Of a stretch of DNA of 64,000 bases, positions 37,513 to 50,827 are shown piece by piece. A model generated the notes under the pieces. It ran no database searches. It worked only from the letters and a program-made list of their open reading frames with translations, and was not told where the DNA came from. This DNA is from Epiperipatus broadwayi (Eukaryota > Onychophora > Udeonychophora > Euonychophora > Peripatidae), in contig JAQFVV010012395.1 of the NCBI GenBank assembly GCA_028023455.1, positions 8,918,498 to 8,982,497 of the forward strand. The letters are read 5' to 3'. How positions within the stretch are numbered: the stretch's first letter is position 1; each line of letters begins with the position of its first letter. Position numbers and translations under genes: made by a program.

Positions 37513-38750
37513 TTTATTTGAAGTTTCTCCAAGTGGCGCTTACCAAATAATCTTGAGCTATTAAATTATCTCTTTGTTTGATTTTTTCTATAATTTTCTT
37601 TAGTTCCATTCCCTGTGGATCTCCCAATTTCTCAATAGGGATTTTACATCGTATGCATCATAATGCAAAGTACATGAAGATTGTAAGCCTTATTTCTGCA
37701 TAAATGCTTTGTTTGATGCATCGTTTAATAAGTATAAATTGCCCAAATGGGTTGTTTGTCAATCTTGTGAGAGTGTTCTATGGTAATTTAATTTACTACA
37801 TCTTATAAATATGTGATGAATGGACTCCTCTTCCCTGCCACAAATCTGGAACATAGGGTCTATCTTCTTTATATTTATTCGGTGCGCCAGGTAGCCATTC
37901 TGAGAAAGGAATGCAGATTATATTTGATTATGAAGTCTTGGTACTTTGGTTTGATGGACCAATAACAAGATTTATATATGTTGCTGATTGGTGATATCCA
38001 ATTTTCTATCAATTATGCATTTTTTTCCATTTAGTAATTTGTGTGCTGTCCAGTATTTTATTTTATTTATGATTGGGCTTTCTTTTATGTCAATTACCTT
38101 TTGAATATTTGTATATAAAGAACTATTCCACTTGTTATTAGCTGGTGGGGGCAATCCATAGGGGTGATGTCTTTTTTGAGTGATATTGTTGGGTATTTGT
38201 TTGTTATATTAAGTAGTGAGTTATAGTTATTTTGCATAATTAGTGTTTTAATAGAATGGAGTGAAAGGCCATTGAGTCATCTTGGTGTTTGTAATGTTTG
38301 GAGACTGATAGCAGTGACCTTTCATCCCCAAAATGGTTTAATACAAAAGGCATTTACTTTTTAAGTGGATTTTCTGGATGGGCATATCCAGCCAGGAAAT
38401 AGGTGATTTTCAAGAACACCAGTGAGTTGTGTAGTGTGACCTCATCTTGTAATGAGCTATAGCCCAGTAAGTGAAGTGATTATCCATTGTATTGAGTTTA
38501 GTAGTGATTCTTCAATTTGGTGCCTCATCATAAAAGTCAAAACCTAGAAACTTTTGCAGATTTGTCATGAAATTTGATTCTATTCTCTTTCGGTTCAGCA
38601 ATTTCCATGTGGCTGATTTGGTCATGTTAAATTTTTCATTTGAAATTGTTGGTATAATTGGATAAAATTTGTTCTAATTTGGATATTACTTGCTGGAAGG
38701 GAGACAGACTAGTACGTCATCCATATAACTTATGTGCCTTACCTCCTATC
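37513..38750 (-). pseudogene. LINE family L, RT palm to C-terminus
   Basis: Minus-strand reading across several frameshifts: RHISYMDDVLVCLPSSK is RT motif C with both aspartates (about 38700-38740). Then come KFLGFDFY and a connection segment, the open part 37972-38154 (NKIKYWTAHKLLNGKK), PKYQDFIIKYNL, and a knuckle remnant with QICGREEESIHHIFIRC, in which the first cysteine of CX2C is lost. RLTIFMYFALWCIRCKIP and IIEKIKQRDNLI lead to a stop, immediately followed by AATAAA (TTTATT at 37513-37518). The 5' end stops where the 2-kb LTR-like repeat begins. Truncated and dead. Confidence 0.75.
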
Positions 38751-40780
38751 TGATGAAATTCATAGAAAAGGTAATTAAAATTCTTGTAAATAGATGAATT
38801 AAGTAAGTGAGATAAATATATGATGTGATTTAGGCTATTATTTTATTAATCATTTTCAAGGAAAAAAATTGTAAATGATATGAGTGGGCAAATCAAATTG
38901 CTGACCAAAACAAAGGTCAGACATTATCCACAACTAATAGATTGGAGGATTCAAGTGACTGTCAATGGATCCTATTTTTGCTGATAAGCCAGGACAAAAA
39001 CTATAAGTAGTAATCATATGTTATCTCTAATTATTCTTATTCTGATTTTATTCTGCTTATTCTGCTGTTTGCATTAAGTAATTCATATAACTTATGCAGC
39101 TACTATGTTTGTTCTTGTACTTTGGAATTCCAATGTCATGCAGAAGTGGAGCATATGCTGCATGCTGCACTCTGTACAATTTATGGAGTACAATCTATAG
39201 TCTATTACTGAGTCCAAAAAAAAGTTGTCAACTAATGGAGAAACATCTTGGAATATTGTGTCAAGTATAATTACTCTGTATGTGCATAAAATTCAAATGT
39301 CTAGCTTCAGGGAGAAATAGGCCATCAAGCAAAGAATAAACTACTTCCGGAGATAACTTATGAATTTTGAATACTGATCAAAACTGACTGCCACAATAGC
39401 TTTGGTTCCACATAAAGTCCATTGAAATATACTAATATCTACAGAATGATCTTGAACTTTACCTGCTGAAAGAAATAGGTAATAACTTTAAAAAAATATT
39501 TTAAACATCTTGCATTACTATTACTTATCTTCTTTCCAAAAAAAAAAGATTTTAGTTAGTAATTGTTTGTTAAATCTGTTTGTAATCAGTTATGGCAAGA
39601 GATTGATGTGTTTTTTTTATCATGTCATAATTTAGTTGATGATAATTTTATATAAAGCAATTATAGTTTAGTGCTGTAATCTCTGGACACACCTACAATC
39701 TACTAATTTGAATTAAATCTGACATTTACACTTTATTCAAAGTATGCACAACATTTTAAACCTGTAATTTAACAAATCCTGAATGGAGTTTGATCTGATT
39801 GCATAGACAGCCTAGATTAAGGTTGTCATTGATCGTATGTGAATAGTTCTCAGTTTTAAGCAAGCCATCACTCCAGGCTCAAAAAGAATAGTTTAGAGTA
39901 TTCACTGAAGTTATCTGCTTTAGGCTGTCTTTGTCTCAGGATGTGACACATTTGTTTACTTTATTTATTTTAGATAATTGTAATACCATTTGTGATTGCT
40001 GGCCTTTTATATTCATTATTTTATTTGCTGCAAATAGTATGCAATAGGTAGAAAGTCCTACCTTATATTATCTGCCTTGTCTTTGTACATGTCTTGATGT
40101 GATACAGATGAATATGCTGGTCACTCTGATGCATTGCACATTTACCCTGAATAGCAGTATGTGGTAGAAACTTATTTTTACTATTTGTGTATATCTGGTG
40201 CATGAATTTCTTAGTGTTCCATAGTTTAATGTAATACAAATGTTATTTCCTGTATTTTTACATTTTTTGGTATTATTTTAGTTGCTTATCTGTATTAATG
40301 CCTGAAGTTGAGTATAGCAGTCACTTATTTAACTAGATTCTAAAATGATCTTCATCTCTAGTATCACATCCCCAATTTTCCAGTTCATTAGATCTTAAAA
40401 CTGTGTTTATAATTACTTGTGATCATGAGTCTATGCAGCAGGTTGATATGTCTTGAGAAATGTATAAGAAAATTAATAATAGAATTCATAAATAAATAAT
40501 TGTATGCACTTGTCTTGTAAGTTGACAAGACAATTATGCTTTTGTATATGCTGACTTTTAGTATATGTGCAAGTAAATTGTAATATCTCATTATCTTTCA
40601 GCAATTTGTCATTATTTTGTAGTCAATACTTTAATTAGAATAAGGATGAAAGTCTTATTAATCTAACTGATTTTACCAGGCTATAAAAGAAAAAATATTG
40701 TTTGTGATGTCAGAATGTGGAAGCACATTCAGGTAGCTCTTAGGTGATTTTCATGTCGATTCCACATTTGGGAGAATAGT
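38751..40780 (+). repeat. Long direct repeat, copy 1 (LTR-like)
   Basis: About 2 kb aligns in the same orientation with 44551-46665 at perhaps 75-80 percent identity. Landmarks in both: a ggacaaaa-tataa segment near the start, gtctatgcagcaggttgata (40430) versus gtctatgcagcagattgata (46226), ataattgtatgcacttgtct, and gtgatgtcagaatgtg near the end. No coding content. Two such copies flanking a gag relic suggest long terminal repeats of an old LTR retrotransposon; the exact ends (TG at 38751, CA near 40766) are only plausible. Confidence 0.7.
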
Positions 40781-40859
40781 TAATTTTAGATTTAGAAAAT
40801 GAATTTGATTGGTTGCAAAACTATTTTTATTGAAAAAGTTTTTTTTGCTTAAGCACTCC

Positions 40860-42440
40860 ATCCCACAGGGGTCTCCGCTTAGTGCGCTACTGTTTTTCTG
40901 TTACATAAATCCACTACTTAAAGCCATTCAAGATACTATTCCAGATATATATATATTCCCTGAATAAAAAAACCATGTCAGCCATCGCATACATGGATGA
41001 TGTGGTCATCCTTCTGCCATCTAAAAAGTTCCTCAGCTCACTTTACCAAATTCTTGACAAGTACTCAAGTTTGTCACATCTCATAAACCATTGCTAAATC
41101 TGCAACACGGAGGATTTTAAATGGAAAAAAAATCCCCTCCCAATTTCTGGATGAACCCCAAAACTTCTTGGGCCTCCCTATATATAAATCACAGCTCACC
41201 ATGTCAAAGCATATCCAAAATTCAATAATAGAATCTGCTGATCATCTAATCCAGGGCCTCTCCAAGGTTAACTTATCTTTACAAGGTAAAGTGGCTCTTC
41301 TCAACATGAAAGTCATGGCCAAGATAGCATACTATCTTCCCATCATGTTGGTCACTAAGCCATTCACCAGCAAGATAAATAGGTTATGTGCATGCCTGTT
41401 TGGAAGGGCCACATGTCCACTATTAGCATAGCCAAAATGCAGCTTCATAGAAAACTCATTGTCTCTTCATTCCATTCAAGAAATCTCTTTCCAAAAGGAA
41501 CATTCACTGGTTTTCAACCTTGCAAAAAAATATGACAATTTACTTATAACTAATCCCATTTCACCTACTGATAAGCCACCTCCAAATAAAACTTTTTTGA
41601 TTGATCAGATTATTACCTACCTCTATCAATTCAATAACAATAACCAAGATGCCTTTAAAACAAAGATTACAATATGGACTGTGCACTCACTAATAAACCC
41701 TCAACCCTTCCAAATGAAAACAAAACTAGGTGTGTCTAATCAGAAGATCACAATTATTCAAGTTTTTACTATTAGAGCCCAAATTCCTGGACTATTTAAT
41801 AAAGGTGAATCTTGATGCTATGTACACCAACTGGTTCTTACATCAGAAAAGATTCCTGAACAGCATAGATCTTTCCTGCTCAATCTGCCACAACCAGGAT
41901 GAGACCTTTTGAGACATTATATTAACCTGCACAGGCTTTGGATCAGTGAAGCAAATCATAGCCCAAAATTCAGAAATTGATTATTATAAAATTCTCTCCA
42001 TTAAAGATTGTATTAAGGAGAGAGATTTTTCCATCATAAGAATCTTGACCTTCATTCCATATTCCATATGGATCACCTGATGTAAAATGATATTCAACAT
42101 CCCACAACTGATTCCCCTTGCAATTTTCTTTGGAACCCTCAGAAAAATCCAAAGTAAAGACAAAATTCTCTCTACTAAGTTTATCTATGAGAATACATGA
42201 AAACTTTTCAAGATTCCCAGTGATTAAAGTTCCCAGTTCTGCCATGCTCTCTCTGCAGAACCATAAACATTTTTTTCTCTTCATCTAGATTTGACAAAAG
42301 TGTCAATACTGATAGTTCTAGTTCCCAAGTAAGAAGATATTGCTGACATATGCTCTCATCTGAACATCACAATTTGTAACCATATATTTCACTAATAAAG
42401 TTTCTTTGAATATATATAAATAATAATAATGAGAATTTTT
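40860..42440 (+). pseudogene. LINE family L, RT palm to 3' end
   Basis: The frame opens at a motif B-like QGSPL-type remnant (hp-QGSPLSALLF, about 40865-40900), then IAYMDDVVILLPSKK (motif C, both aspartates, about 40985-41030). FLGLPIYKSQLTMSKHI and LSKVNLSLQGKVALLNMKVM match the connection region of LINE reverse transcriptases (open 41168-41431). Further open parts are 41459-41815 and 41730-41912, the latter with EPKFLDYLIKVNLDAMYT and a knuckle, CSICHNQDETF, then D-ILTC. Stops and frameshifts occur at about 40965, 41095, 41430, 41815 and 41910. AATAAA at 42394-42399, then tttctttgaa and a short (AAT)n, marks the 3' end. It appears inserted inside the putative LTR element. Confidence 0.82.
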
Positions 42441-42899
42441 TAAAAAAGCATATACATATAACGAGCGATGCAGGGTGAAAAAATAGTTTGGTTAATGAAA
42501 TTAAAATACATATATAAAACTACTTGAACATTGTAAAAAGTTTAAAAATAGGTAATATCACCAAAGGATGTAACATGGATAGAAAAGGGAGGACATTGGT
42601 GTAAAATTGGTATGTGCTCAGCTAAAGTTGTGACAGAGTAAAGTAGATAATTAAAGAATAAATAATTAATAGTTTATAATTATTATGAAAGCAGAATTTT
42701 GTGTTACTTTAAAAAAATAAAGAAAATTTTGTTCTATATGTATAGTTATATTAGTTATAAATATGGAAGTGGAATAGAAAAACAATCTAATATCAGGAGA
42801 GGAAGATAGTTCCATTTCTGTCAAAAATCCCCAAGTTGTTTAAAGAACAAATGAGTCAACAGAGATGAAAATGATGATGATGCTAATGATTGAAATGTT

Positions 42900-44235
42900 A
42901 AAAAAAATCAATAAGATTTATGGAAAAAAGTGGAGAGAAATGAAGCAAGAGATGGAAGAAAGAAAGAGGAAATAAAAGGCAGGGCAGATCAGATTCTAAA
43001 TGCAGTAGAAGCAGTGGAGAAAAAAGTAACTAAAATATTCAAGAAGTAGAGCAGGAAGTAAAGGTAGTGAAGGAAAAGATTTACAAAATTAGAGAAAAAA
43101 TAAGATTAGACAATATAAGAGTGAACAGGGTAAAAAAAGAAGTACCATAGATAAAAAAGCCATGCACCATCAATTAGAGGTGCAAGAAGAAGCTGTATTG
43201 CTTAGAGAAGAAAGGCTTATTAATAAACTAAAATATGGAGTGGATAATAGAAAAGAAAAGTTGTATAGAGCACATCAGTATAAAGTAGAAATAAATAAAA
43301 ATACCTTAAGAATGGAAATAGAGCAAGCATGTGCATAAATAAAAATATGCCTTGAGCAAAGAATGTAGGTAACTGAAACAAAGATCTATCAGTATAAAAA
43401 GGAGAATGCAGGAACATGGCATAAACTATACAGAATGTGAAGAAATAGATAAGAATGGAAAAGTGAATGGGAAACCTAGGCAAATTATTATGAGAAATTT
43501 TTAAATAAAAGCTTTCAGAGCAGAAGTAGAGCAGAGCCCATTGCAACATTTAGGGACTTTTCAAGAAATGTTTCAATTCAGTAATTGACAAGAAGATGAA
43601 AAGATTGCAGTGGCCTGCAATCACTTCCATGGAGTGACCAAAACCTCATGGAATATCTTGAGAACAAAGCCAAAGACTTTTAAAGATTATAGATGTGCAA
43701 TTATGTATAGCTTCTGGAGAGAAGAATGCCAAGTTGGGCTGCTGCATAAAGTCTCATAAGAAAAATATTCAGGGGTTCTGAGAAAAACCAATACCCAATT
43801 TTTCTACCAGCAAGTAGCTATGCTAAGATTACTTACTGCTTTCTCATTGATGGAGGAACAAATAATTAAAACCAATTAGATATAACATGCCTGAAATGGT
43901 GAAGCAAATTATGCTGCATCAAAACTATTAGAATATTGAGAAGATACCAGAATTTCTAACCACCATGGACTTTGGCAATATGCAAAACAAACCACTGAAC
44001 AAATTTAAAAGGATTGATTCACCTGGACTGCATACAATGACCATAAAATATTTTAATGAGGAGAATCAAACACCAGTAAAATAGAAATATGAGGAAGCTA
44101 CCAAAACAAGTAGTCAAAGGAGGATAAGCCAGAAATACCAATCAGCAGTTACTCTTTTACCTAATGGAGAAGAACTATCTCCTGTATGAAGAGAGTTACA
44201 TCAAAGGATGGAAAGAGCAAATAGATAGATTATGC
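42900..44235 (+). pseudogene. Retrotransposon gag-like relic (coiled coil plus capsid)
   Basis: The first half (42905-43340) reads, through stops, as highly charged K/E-rich helix, probably a coiled coil. The second half (about 43530-44000) has a capsid-like order: QEDEKIAVACNHFHGVTKTS, then WNILRTKPKTFKDYRCAIMY, SFWREECQVGLLHKV, KYSGVL and QFFYQQVAMLRLLTAFSLME, with MPEMVKQIMLHQNY in a shifted frame. This W..F..EF/W-rich arrangement followed by a leucine-rich helix resembles gag capsids of LTR retrotransposons, which assemble virus-like particles around element RNA. At least eight stops or shifts are present. No zinc knuckle, protease or pol was found after it. It lies between the two 2-kb direct repeats, which supports an LTR element origin. 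Family unresolved. Confidence 0.6.
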
Positions 44236-44320
44236 CATATTAAATAAAAGAGTTTGATATATCTAAATTATTTTATTATAGGTTTGTTTTTATAACTAAT
44301 TTTGTGTATAAATTTTTATT

Positions 44321-44360
44321 AACCAAGTACAATCTTTTTTTTTTTTGGATTGTACTGATA
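44321..44360. repeat. Small hairpin with poly-T loop
   Basis: gtacaatc and gattgtac flank a run of T. This may be a chance structure or a trace of an A-tailed insertion on the minus strand. Confidence 0.5.
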
Positions 44361-44550
44361 TGATGTGATATTTATATATACTTCATGTCTGTAATGAAAA
44401 AAATAAAAGAATTTTAAAAATAACGGATTTAAACAATTTTGACTATAAATATAGTTTATCTGCAACGACAAATATATATGGAATAATTAATGATAATTGT
44501 ATTTTAAAAGTAGATTAAAACAAAATGTGTTTCTATTAACAATTATGAAG

Positions 44551-46665
44551 TGGAAATGAAGTTCTTAGAAAAAGTATTTAAAATGCTTGTAAACAAATTA
44601 ATTAAATAAGGAGATAAATATCTGATGTAATTTTGTCTGCTATTTTATTAATCCCTTTCAAAAATGAAAATTTGGAAATGGTATGATTGGGCAAATTGAA
44701 CTTCAGATCAAAGCAGTGGTTAGATATTATTTATAACCAATAGATCTACAGATTCAAATGACTACCAATGAATTCTATTTTTGTTGATAAGTCAGGACAA
44801 AAAGATATAAATAGGGAATATAAGCTCATTCTGATTATTCTGATTTAGATTATTCTTATTCTGATTTTACTCTGTTTATTTTGTTGTGTGCATTAAGTAA
44901 TCCAGCTTAACCTATCCTGCTACTGTGTTTATTCATGAATTTTAGTTTCCAATGCTATTCAGGAGTAGAGAAACTCCCATCTGCTTTATTCTGACCAATA
45001 ATTGGAGTGCAAGCTATCGTCTCTCACTGAGACCAAAAAATGAAGTTATCAACTAATGGAAAAACATGTTGAATGTTGTGCACTGTATGTTTACACTATA
45101 TATGCATAAACTTTAAATGTCCAAATCTTTAGGGAAAAATAAGAGATCAATCAAATAATAAACTACCACCAGAGATACCTCATACATTTTAAATGATGAT
45201 CAAAACTGACCATCACCATAGCTATGGTTCAACAAATACAGTCCACTGAAATATATGAATACCTAAAGAATGAACTGGAACTTTTACTGCTGAAAGGAAT
45301 AAGTTTGAAATTCAAATGAATATTATAGATCTCTAGCTAGAGCATTACTGTTATTTATCTTCTCTCTAATGAAAATATTTTGGTCACTAATTGTCTGTTA
45401 AATATGTTTATAAGTGTGTATTGAAAGAAATTGTTGTGTTCTCTTTATCATACAATTTACTCTGCGATAATTTTATATAAAGCAATTGAAGTTTGTTATA
45501 ATAATCTTAGGGCATGCTTATGATTTATTAATTTCAGTTATACCCATCACTTCCACTTCATTCCAAGTACAAACAGAATTTTAAATTGTAATTTAAAACA
45601 TCCTTAATGGAGTTCAATATGACTGCATAGACGAGCCAGATTAAGGTTGTCATTGAATGTACATGAATAGTTCTCAATTTTAAGCAAACTATCACCCCAG
45701 GCCTGAGAAAACATGATTTAGATTATTTGCTGAAGTTAGCTGCTTTAATCTAGGCTGTCATTGTCTCAGAATGTGACCCATTTGTTTACTTATCTTATAT
45801 GATTGTGCCTCTTACATTCATTATTTTATTTAGTATGATAGTATATTGTAGACAGATTATTCTACCTTATATTATCTACCTTGTCTTTGTACATGTCTTG
45901 ATGTAATATGTACATGTCTGACAGTCTCTTTTACATATTAAACAGCAGTAGTATACAGTAGAAGCTTATTCCTACCATTTACATATATATGGTACATGTA
46001 TTCTGTAGTGTTCCATAGATTAATGTAATACAGATGTTATTTCCAGTATTTTATATTTTTTTGATATTATTTTAGTTACTTACTTATATTAATTCCTGGA
46101 ATTAAGAATAGCAGTCAGTTATTTAACTAGTTTCAGTAATGATTTATCTTTATCTCTAGTAATACATCTTCAATTTTCCAGGTCATTAGATCTTAAAACT
46201 GTGATAATAATTACTTGTGGTAATGAGTCTATGCAGCAGATTGATATCTTTTCAAAATCGTATAAAAAATTAATAATAGAATTTATAAATAAATAATTGT
46301 ATGCACTTGTCTTGTAAATTTACAAGCCAGTTATGTTACACTATTGTATAGGTTTACTTTTAGTATATAGTAAATAAATTGTAATGTCTCATTATTTTTT
46401 AGCAATTTGTCATTATTTTGCAGTCAATCGTTGGTGGCCTAGTGGTTAGCAGAGCTGCCTTCCAAGCAACTGGCCTGGGCTGGCTAACGCAATTGGCATA
46501 TGAAAAAAATAATAATTTAATTAGAATAAGTTGACAGATTCATGTGTTAAACTGTTTTAGCAGGTGTAAAAAAAGAAATTGCTCTTCTGTGATGTCAGAA
46601 TGTGAAACACACATGCAGATTGCCCTTAGGTGATTTTCATGAAGGTTGTATATTTTGGACAGTTA
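44551..46665 (+). repeat. Long direct repeat, copy 2 (LTR-like)
   Basis: Partner of 38751-40780, same orientation. It carries an extra insertion of about 85 bases at 46429-46512 (a SINE head) that copy 1 lacks, so the insertion post-dates the duplication. Confidence 0.7.
46429..46512 (+). repeat. tRNA-half SINE inserted in the long repeat
   Basis: It starts cgttggtggcctagtggtta (A-box-like TGGCCTAGTGG) and continues gcagagctgccttccaagca, an anticodon-arm-like stem-loop. It then leaves the tRNA pattern without a B box and ends in A-rich gaaaaaaataata. The sister copy of the long repeat has the uninterrupted junction attttgtagtcaatactttaattag (near 40611-40635), giving a direct empty site. No clear target-site duplication was seen. 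Confidence 0.75.
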
Positions 46666-49600
46666 CAATATATTTATATGTCAGAATATAAATGATTTGA
46701 TAGCAGATTATATCATTAAAATAATCATAAGATTATGTTTGTATCGTTATTCAGAAAAGTATTCAAATTATAATATCTATTTGTTTAAAATATCATCACT
46801 ATCTTTTATTTTTCAGGGTTCATGTACTTTTTTTATGTCTGAAATAAAAATCTAAAGTGATTATAATAAGAAACCTATATATTCTTTGCATCAAATATTA
46901 AGTTTTGATATTAGTAATCAAAATTATGTCTTTAAATCTTTACTTTGCTTATGAAGCTATGTCTTTACATTGTTTTTGAGCTAATCATTATTTTTTTGAA
47001 ATATTATATTTTTTATATATTTTTTATCTTCTACTATAATTTCACTTTAAGTAAGCCACTAACAATATTTTTATTGTCTGAGAAATATTCAGTATTTTCT
47101 TGTTTGGTGAATTTAAGAATAGATTTACTAACTTAATCCATTTTAATCTTTAATCACAATTAAAATTTAGAAAAAGTAGTAATTACTTCTTTAGGCAGAA
47201 CATTAATTTTTCCATCAATTTGGAATATGCCATATATTAATATGCCTATAAAACTATTAATCTATTAATCTACAATCTATTTAAAATAGTGTTCTTGGAA
47301 TGTTGATGTTTCATATTATAATTTATAAAATCCCATTAGTTTGAACATAGAAATATCTGAATTTCTTTATAAAGATATGTTGTCTAAACAAAGTGGTGCA
47401 CAATCAACATAGTGTTGTGCAAAAATTGCTAATATCAGGCCATTCAAATTTCTAGAAATATTATTATTATTTCATTATTCTTTCAGTATGCCCATCAATA
47501 TATCCAAAAAAGGAAGAGCATTTTTGTTCATATGTAGTGATGTAATGACATTATATAAGAAAATGTAAAAGCATTTTTTCTTCAAATATTTTACATACAT
47601 TAACAAATTCCACATGGAATCTTATTAATATTGGACATTAAGTAATTTACTGGTTTATAAATGTATTGCCAAATTTAATGTTATTTTATAATTTTTTCTT
47701 TATTGTAAAGATAGTTGAATAAAACTGTTTTTGATACATTAACAAAATAGACACATGGGCCAATGAAAAAAAAATTCAATATCATTGGTCATGAATTAAT
47801 TTATCTAGGCATTTAAAACAGATCATGTTAGATGCAGACTACCATACAAAGCAATATTATTTCATTACATTATCTTCTTGGTCACTCTTTTCTTCTGTAA
47901 AAAATGAGTTTTAATGTTCAGAGATTAAAAATCTGCATTGAGCTAGATTCTTATATTCCATACGCACATATTTTCTTAAGAAAATGAAATATGTTATTTT
48001 ATTATTATCAGTACTTTCTACCGTTCATCACTATCATTACTGATATTGCAAATTTCTATTGTGTCAAACAACTTAGTTATATTTATGAGACATATATCTT
48101 TAAACCATATCTTCTCTAGAACAAAAAAATTCTCAGTTGAGGCTATTTGAATATATAATCAGTTTTTCAAATGAATAATTCCAAATATAGATCCAAAGTG
48201 AATCTGTGACCATATTGCTTTTCCCAAAATCATAGTTAAGAACTCCCAATTTTTAAAATAAATAATATTATTGTGGTCTCAATTGAGTACATATGTGTTG
48301 CTTACCTTACTTATTCAGTACAATGGCATACACGTATTTGATATAGAAGTCAAAATAAAAAAAAAATGGAGATGTAGTTACTTCACACACGATGGAAATG
48401 TTTTTGCACAACAAACAATACCATTGTCGCAAATGGTGCAGATAAATGTCTAATGTCTCTGTGCTATTAAGTTAATTAAAAAGAAAAAGAAAATGGAGAG
48501 ATTGAAAGAAAAAGCATGAAGAGAAGGCAAAGAAAAGACGTAAACTTTAATTTGAAAGCAATGGATAGATTTTTTTTCATAGGCAGAAAGAATGAATGCT
48601 AGCAAGTCATAATACCGTGAAAACAAAAAAAAAATCATTTAATCCTGAAGCTAGTAATCACACTACACTGCCCATTGTCTATTTATTTTTAGTATAGTAG
48701 TAACTATTGAAATGTCAAGAACAAATTAAGTGAACTTTAAGACTAGTTTTTAACAATTCCAGAGAGAAATCAAAGTATCATACATTAGTTAATTACAGAT
48801 TTTCTTTAACAGCCTTTTTTCTCTATATACACGGATATGTGTGTGTGTTTTAATATTGATTATCTTTAATAATATAATTTCGTTTTTGTTGTAGTAAGAA
48901 AAAATTGATTAAATGCTTTTCTAAACATAAGCGTTTTTATATTTATTGATAATCGTGGATTACTCAAAGATAAAGTTGTTTGTGTGATAATAATTATTGA
49001 CTTATTAATTGAGCGGAAGTCATCTAACATTCTTCAGAGAAAAAAAAAACGACAACAATATCAATTATATCTTAAAAATAAAATAGTATTGAAATTATGC
49101 TTTTACATAAAATGTCTTGTTTTTTTACTATGTATATTGTTGATCTAATGTTCATGAATAAGTTAGAATATTATATGTATGCCTGTACAATATATAAATT
49201 TACCAGTAAGTAAAAGTATTTTAACTGTGAGTTTGTTAAAAGATTTATATATGTGCATATAAATCCATTACTGATTAATAATAAATTATAAAGGAAAACT
49301 ATTACTGGAATACATTTATTTTATCACATTTTTTGTTAAATGCAATTGTCGAAGATTTATCTGTTACACATCTCAATGCTCCATTAATCTTTCTATATAA
49401 ACGATTTAAAGGTAGAAATGTTTTTAATTTTTTATATATTAAAACATATTTTTAAAATTGTTATTTGCAGTTTTACTTTACAGGATCATTAAACAATAAC
49501 AACAACAACAAAAAACGCAATAAACAGGAATCTGAAATTGAATATCATTTTCACAAATACCAGCTTTTGATTTTTTACATTTTACATTTAATTAATATAT

Positions 49601-50737
49601 ATTTCCTAATAGTCGTTAGTGTAGGAAACTCTTTTGTGGCTGGGAGTTAAAATAATGTTAGTAACCCACATTATTTAAATGATGAGATCACCGATATTTA
49701 TAGTAACATGCCACTTTCCATATATATATATGTGTGTGTGTATCTGTTTGGATCAAAATTTTCATTTCAGAAATGGTTGCTTTTTAAACAATTGGGTATT
49801 ACTCTTAGCTTTACACGAAATTATAGTATAACGCAAATTATTATTTTTTTCTAAAGACCAATATTTGTTATAGCTATATAAGAACAGTGAGAATTTTAAG
49901 AGTTGCATTTTAATTCAAAACGAGAAAAAGGAGTTTAAAAATGAAGTAAAATGAGAAAAATTATGTGGAGTTACCTTTAAAAATAAAGATCATAATTATT
50001 TGAACTAAAATGATTTTGTGTGACGTTATGTTTGTAATCTGTTAGATATTAGAAATAAAGTTGCAAAAGTAGTGATGAATTTGAATTAAGATGCTAATGA
50101 ACTATTATATGCTTGAAAATAATGGCTTTAAATTTTTTGTTTAAAAGAAGATAATCAGTCAGAAATCCACCTATTTTGTTAATATTGTGAGATAATCAAA
50201 TTCATTACCAAAATAAGTAATATTCAGAAATATTGGTTGCAAAAAATATGATGAAGTAGAAAAATTTTTTGCTCCATTATCACTTTAAAGAAAGTGCTTG
50301 TGAGCATATCAAATACTAAATAACTGAGAAGTTTACTTTGAAGAAACACTAATCAGATGATTCCCATGAATTGATGGCTACTTGATTGGGTATACTACTA
50401 TATGCAGTACTTATCATAATAATATCACTTTATATTTTGCCCATTTTAACAAGTTTATTTTACTTTGAAGTTGTAAATGTTTCAAATAAACTTGAAGCCT
50501 TCATGCAATATGTTAAATATCTTACTTTTGTATTTTAATAAATTACAATTATGCTATTAAAACAATTTTTTTTTTGTAAAATAAACACAACTTTCAGTAG
50601 TTATGATTTTTTTTTATTAATAAAGAATTAGTGTTTTTCTTTCTATTTATTTTCAAAGAAAATAAAATTTATTTCACATTATATTTTTTTTTACATTTCA
50701 TCATAAAATTAAGTGAAAAATGAATATAATCTAAAAT

Positions 50738-50738
<1 letters not shown>
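46666..50738. other. AT-rich stretch, nothing recognised
   Basis: Frames of 60-69 residues at 46646, 46945, 48271, 48450 and 49465 are F/I/Y/K-rich and motif-free. A purine-rich tract lies at 48478-48542. No gene or RNA is supported. Confidence 0.5.

Positions 50739-50822
<84 letters not shown>
50739..50822. repeat. (AT)n microsatellite with internal tcat
   Basis: Two long AT runs separated by a single tcat interruption near 50777. Confidence 0.97.

Positions 50823-50827
<5 letters not shown>

Noticed and set aside
43220-43549. 109-residue minus-strand frame
   Set aside because: It is antisense to the purine-rich gag relic; the complement of K/E-rich coding sequence yields F/L/Y-rich open frames.
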